A stretch of 64,000 nucleotides of DNA from an uncultured Erythrobacter sp. (GTDB taxonomy: Bacteria > Pseudomonadota > Alphaproteobacteria > Sphingomonadales > Sphingomonadaceae), in the NCBI GenBank assembly GCA_947502815.1, contig CANNBH010000001.1, positions 620,001 through 684,000 on the forward strand, read 5' to 3'. A model generated the notes under the pieces. The model was not told the DNA's origin, made no database searches, and worked only from the letters and a program-made list of their open reading frames with translations. Shown one piece after another: positions 62,498-64,000 of the stretch. Every line of letters starts with the position of its first letter. Positions within the stretch are counted from its first letter, which is position 1. Made by a program: the position numbers and the translations under genes.

Positions 62498-62992
62498 TCA
62501 AACCCTACTCAACGCCATCATCACCCGGTCCAGCGACTGCAGGAAGCGCGACCTGTCCGCCGTGCTGAAGGGGGGAGGGCCGCCGCCTATGCCGTCCATA
62601 CCGGCGCGCAGGTCCTCCATGATCGCGCGGGTGGCGAGCGCGCCGCCGATGCTGGCAGGCGTGTACTCATCGCCGTTGTGCTTGAGGACGCGCGCGCCCG
62701 CCTTCAGACAGCGATCGGCCAGCGGGATGTCCCCGGTGATCACCACGCAGCGCGGCGACACGCGCACCGCCTCCTCCGCAATCCAGTCGTCCGCCGCATC
62801 GAAGCTGTCGTCCACCACGACGCGCTTCACACGCGGGCTGTCTGGAATGCGAAAGGGGGAGTTGCTGACCACGCGCACATGCGCTTCGGGCAGGGGAGCC
62901 TTGAACCGGGCGGCGACGCGGTACACCTCGTCCTTCACCGGACAGGCATCGGCGTCGATCAGGATGGTGATGGGGAGTGGGGTGATGCTCAC
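62498..62992 (-). CDS. YaiI/YqxD family protein (DUF188)
   Basis: A 164-residue PIN-like protein. ITILIDADACPVKDEVYRVA at the N-terminus, VDDSFDAADDWIAEEA, VVITGDIPLADRCLKAGARV and LKHNGDEYTPASIGGALATR are the family blocks. Conserved acidic residues suggest a nuclease, though activity is not proven for the family. The start overlaps the lipocalin stop by 4 nt. Confidence 0.92.
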   Translation of the reverse strand: MSITPLPITILIDADACPVKDEVYRVAARFKAPLPEAHVRVVSNSPFRIPDSPRVKRVVVDDSFDAADDWIAEEAVRVSPRCVVITGDIPLADRCLKAGARVLKHNGDEYTPASIGGALATRAIMEDLRAGMDGIGGGPPPFSTADRSRFLQSLDRVMMALSRV

Positions 62993-63615
62993 TCGGCGGG
63001 TGCCGCATGCTGGGTGAAGCGCACAAGGCCCCAGTCATAGCCAAGCTCACGCACGCGGGCCTCCAACATGGCGCGCATGGCGGCGTCGGGCTGGGCCTCG
63101 CGGGTCAGGATCCAGAGGTAGCGTCCGCTGGGTTCGCCCACGATGGACCAGGGGTAGGTTCCGTCCGATCCGGCCTCGCCCGCTTCCGGCTCTCCGCGGT
63201 CGAGCACCCAGTAATCGCCATAGAACGGGCCAAAGAAGCTGACCTTGAGCTGCGCGCCGTCTGTGCCTTCGACGATCTTGGCTCTGCCGCTGGATTGCTC
63301 AAACTCGCCATCAAGCCCGCCTTTGTAGCAGGAGTTGACCACGCGGATGCGCGGACTCGTGCTGGCGTCGCCCGAGGTGTCGCGCAAGGAGTACTCAGCC
63401 GTGACCCCTTCGCACCCCGTCTGAAACGGGGCCTCGTACCGCGCATACTCGAACCACGTGCCCAGATAGGCGTCCAGCGCAACGGGCTTTGCTGGGGCAG
63501 GGACGGCGGTGTTGCCGACGGGGCCGGGGGACCCAACGCAGGCAGAGACGGTCACCAAGGCAAGCGGCAAAAGCAGCGCGCGCAAGGGAAGCAGGGGCAG
63601 GTGTGGTGCAGTCAT
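62989..63615 (-). CDS. lipocalin family lipoprotein (Blc-like)
   Basis: A 208-residue protein with lipobox TVSAC (Cys about residue 26). The lipocalin motif LDAYLGTWFEYARYEAPFQ (GTWFE) is present, with YWVLDRGE and GRYLWILTREAQPD as the later strands. Bacterial lipocalins bind lipids at the outer membrane. It is translationally coupled to YaiI. Confidence 0.92.
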   Translation of the reverse strand: MTAPHLPLLPLRALLLPLALVTVSACVGSPGPVGNTAVPAPAKPVALDAYLGTWFEYARYEAPFQTGCEGVTAEYSLRDTSGDASTSPRIRVVNSCYKGGLDGEFEQSSGRAKIVEGTDGAQLKVSFFGPFYGDYWVLDRGEPEAGEAGSDGTYPWSIVGEPSGRYLWILTREAQPDAAMRAMLEARVRELGYDWGLVRFTQHAAPAE

Positions 63616-63948
63616 AGGGGACGCAATAGCGCGCCGGATAGGGCCCTGAACAGCACTATTCGGAGGGTTCGCCAGTCAGAGTCACGGGGGGAGAGAACGA
63701 GGACCGCGAACAATAATTAGCCTTTTGCGCAATCCTGTGTTATACAGCCTTCTGCTGACGTCGGAATTTGCGACGGACTTCGAGATTTGACGACCGCCGC
63801 TTGCTTTTGGCTTTTGCCACCCAGCCCCGGCGTAAACCAGACGACGACTTCCTTTTCCCTGAACGATCAAGCCTACCTTGCGACCATCCGGCCGCCGGGC
63901 ACACCCTGCGCATTTCGATTGCAGGACCGTTCTTGAAAGGAACATCTC
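63616..63948 (+). promoter_or_regulatory. upstream region and probable long 5' leader of cold-shock gene
   Basis: About 330 nt without a supported gene between the lipocalin start and the cold-shock start. Cold-shock genes usually have long structured leaders. A TATACA (63741-63746) could be a -10 box, which would give a leader of about 200 nt. No -35 match or specific RNA motif was confirmed. Confidence 0.35.
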
Positions 63949-64000
63949 ATGGCCAAAACTGGCACAGTCAAATTCTTCAACACCGACAAGGGCTATGGCT
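63949..64000 (+). CDS. cold-shock protein, 3' end outside window
   Basis: The first 17 codons read MAKTGTVKFFNTDKGYG, the start of a CspA-type cold-shock domain; KFFNTDKGYG leads to RNP1 just beyond the edge. AAAGGA lies 9 nt before the ATG. It should bind single-stranded RNA or DNA as a chaperone. Confidence 0.93.
   Translation, partial: MAKTGTVKFFNTDKGYG

Noticed and set aside
62229..63040. Long plus-strand frames over the repeat element and YaiI
   Set aside because: They arise from the GC-rich hairpins and the antisense of YaiI/lipocalin; YaiI family blocks on the minus strand are clear.
63007..63720. 237-codon open frame antisense to the lipocalin gene
   Set aside because: The lipocalin GTWFE motif and lipobox on the minus strand are decisive; the plus frame is a shadow.
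63682..63945. 87-codon minus-strand frame upstream of the cold-shock gene
   Set aside because: It is basic and Arg-rich with no recognised motif, and lies in the expected long leader of the cold-shock gene.

Overview
The window looks like chromosomal DNA of a carotenoid-forming alphaproteobacterium of the Sphingomonadales, most likely an Erythrobacter-type genus. Support comes from the moderately high GC, a crtY-crtI-crtB cluster, a glycine cleavage operon with a split P protein (gcvPA/gcvPB), a valine/propionate-type catabolic gene set, a CsgH-like curli chaperone and a UPF0314/DUF2585 protein. The genus is inferred from gene content and not proven.

Layout. Positions 1-7664 hold a functional-amyloid locus: five consecutive curlin-repeat proteins (the first cut by the window edge), an exported protein of unknown function and a CsgH-like chaperone. 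From 7740 to 12578 a tandem glycine riboswitch leads gcvT-gcvH-gcvPA-gcvPB. Next come a glycan flippase with a G10 tract and a nucleotidyltransferase (12579-14771) and an Nmad3-domain protein. From 15591 to 19502 lies a valine-degradation operon (acyl-CoA dehydrogenase, 3-hydroxyisobutyryl-CoA hydrolase, enoyl-CoA hydratase, mmsB). A second tightly packed minus-strand operon (20094-24551) joins mmsA to envelope proteins and a RidA protein. A 1050-residue autotransporter, an integrase relic, tRNA-Gly(CCC) and an EEP nuclease-like gene follow. Positions 30004-35816 are housekeeping genes (SDR, Dps, 6-phosphogluconolactonase, Nudix, dinB, MFS). A two-subunit acyl-CoA carboxylase operon (35828-39416) sits beside the carotenoid operon (39959-44807). 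After MipA, SPFH and S9 peptidase genes come an amidohydrolase/metallo-hydrolase pair, a YadA-like trimeric autotransporter, a degenerate SRAP protein, a nitronate monooxygenase and a TPP-riboswitch operon starting with thiC. The right end has an AIPR-type defence candidate, YaiI, a lipocalin and the first codons of a cold-shock protein.

How it fits together. The amyloid array and two type V autotransporters make this a surface-adhesion-rich segment. Two riboswitches control one-carbon/glycine and thiamine metabolism. The branched-chain catabolic genes and the biotin carboxylase would pass carbon toward propionyl-CoA and central metabolism.

The most unusual signals are: (1) a ~94-nt element of four hairpins present twice, with paired base changes that keep the stems; (2) the run of five curlin paralogues with an uncharacterised exported partner; (3) an SRAP-family protein lacking the expected catalytic residues; (4) a possible phase-variable G10 tract in a glycan flippase; (5) an AT-rich AIPR gene next to one copy of the four-hairpin element; (6) several long perfect inverted repeats placed as possible terminators.
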